A program made the translations under genes and the position numbers. Under the pieces are notes generated by a model, which was not told the origin of the DNA, did no database searches, and worked only from the letters and a program-made list of their open reading frames with translations. From Syntrophales bacterium (GTDB lineage: Bacteria; Desulfobacterota; Syntrophia; Syntrophales; UBA4778): 62,446 bases of DNA. Shown here in pieces: positions 62,356 through 62,446 of the stretch. The DNA lies in the NCBI GenBank assembly GCA_028712885.1, contig JAQTPK010000010.1, positions 14,380 through 76,825 of the forward strand, given 5' to 3'. Position 1 is the first letter of the stretch. Each line of letters opens with the position of its first letter.

Positions 62356-62446
62356 CCGGCAAGCCGGAGCGGGCCGTAAGCCGAGTCCTGTCCTCCGCTC
62401 CGGTCGCCCGGAAGCGGAGCGGCGATCATTCATCTGGGACGGCAAT
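62356..62446 (-). ncRNA. rnpB: RNase P RNA (rnpB), 3' portion
   Basis: On the minus strand the words AGATGAATGATCGCC and GACAGGACTCGGCTTACGGCC match the conserved 3' region of bacterial RNase P RNA (E. coli has TAGATGAATGACTGTCC and GACAGAACCCGGCTTATCGGTC). The gene continues past the window edge. The 3' end is estimated. Confidence 0.85.

Overview
The window looks like a stretch of chromosome from a GC-rich, motile, Gram-negative bacterium with an anaerobic flavour, most like Desulfobacterota or a relative. The evidence is a complete Tol-Pal operon, the LptF/LptG pair, an LpxH-type hydrolase, a MotAB stator, a chemoreceptor, several large PAS histidine kinases, NtrC-type sigma-54 activators, an N-type (predicted Na+) F-ATPase and an acyl-CoA transferase fused to a GNAT domain. 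The taxonomic placement is inference from gene content only. No insertion sequence, CRISPR array or tRNA was recognised. The right edge cuts the RNase P RNA gene.

Layout. 1-4.4 kb: single genes (Cache protein, TrpF-like barrel, duplicated outer-membrane barrel, RidA, a lone receiver, flavin reductase). 4.55-23.8 kb, all on the minus strand: the most unusual region. It starts with a PAS histidine kinase and its sigma-54 response regulator. A near-consensus sigma-54 promoter with two upstream near-palindromes follows. Next come an RsbRD_N membrane protein and atpD-C-Q-R-B-E-F-A-G, and then a kinase-like protein, a small protein, a triple-PAS protein, a second RsbRD_N protein, a cyclic-nucleotide-binding-fold protein, a second sigma-54 regulator and a chemoreceptor. 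A strong bidirectional terminator closes the run. I read this as a sigma-54 regulated Na+-ATPase and sensory module.

23.9-34.4 kb: scattered housekeeping and small unknown genes (hydrolase, TPR, MBL, GH130, ComEA-like, EF-hand, a DUF169 remnant, PilZ, TreT with DUF5752, cyclase). 34.7-39.4 kb: envelope operon of C-terminal protease, divergent deacetylase, TPR lipoprotein and LolB-like lipoprotein. 39.5-44.4 kb: tolQ-tolR-tolA-tolB-pal-cpoB on the minus strand. 44.7-50.2 kb: membrane histidine kinase, agmatinase with pyruvoyl arginine decarboxylase (putrescine synthesis), LpxH-like and PHP proteins. 50.5-55.5 kb: lptF-lptG, then PilZ-motA-motB. 55.6-62.3 kb: acyltransferase, GNAT, CoA transferase-GNAT, CPBP protease, thioesterase and radical SAM protein, then rnpB.

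The intergenic DNA is itself distinctive. Heptanucleotide tandem tracts recur at about ten places. Three copies of an inverted-repeat element with GGTGCTTGG arms occur, plus a separate 150-nt inverted-repeat element. In at least two genes the repeat has become the C-terminal coding tail.
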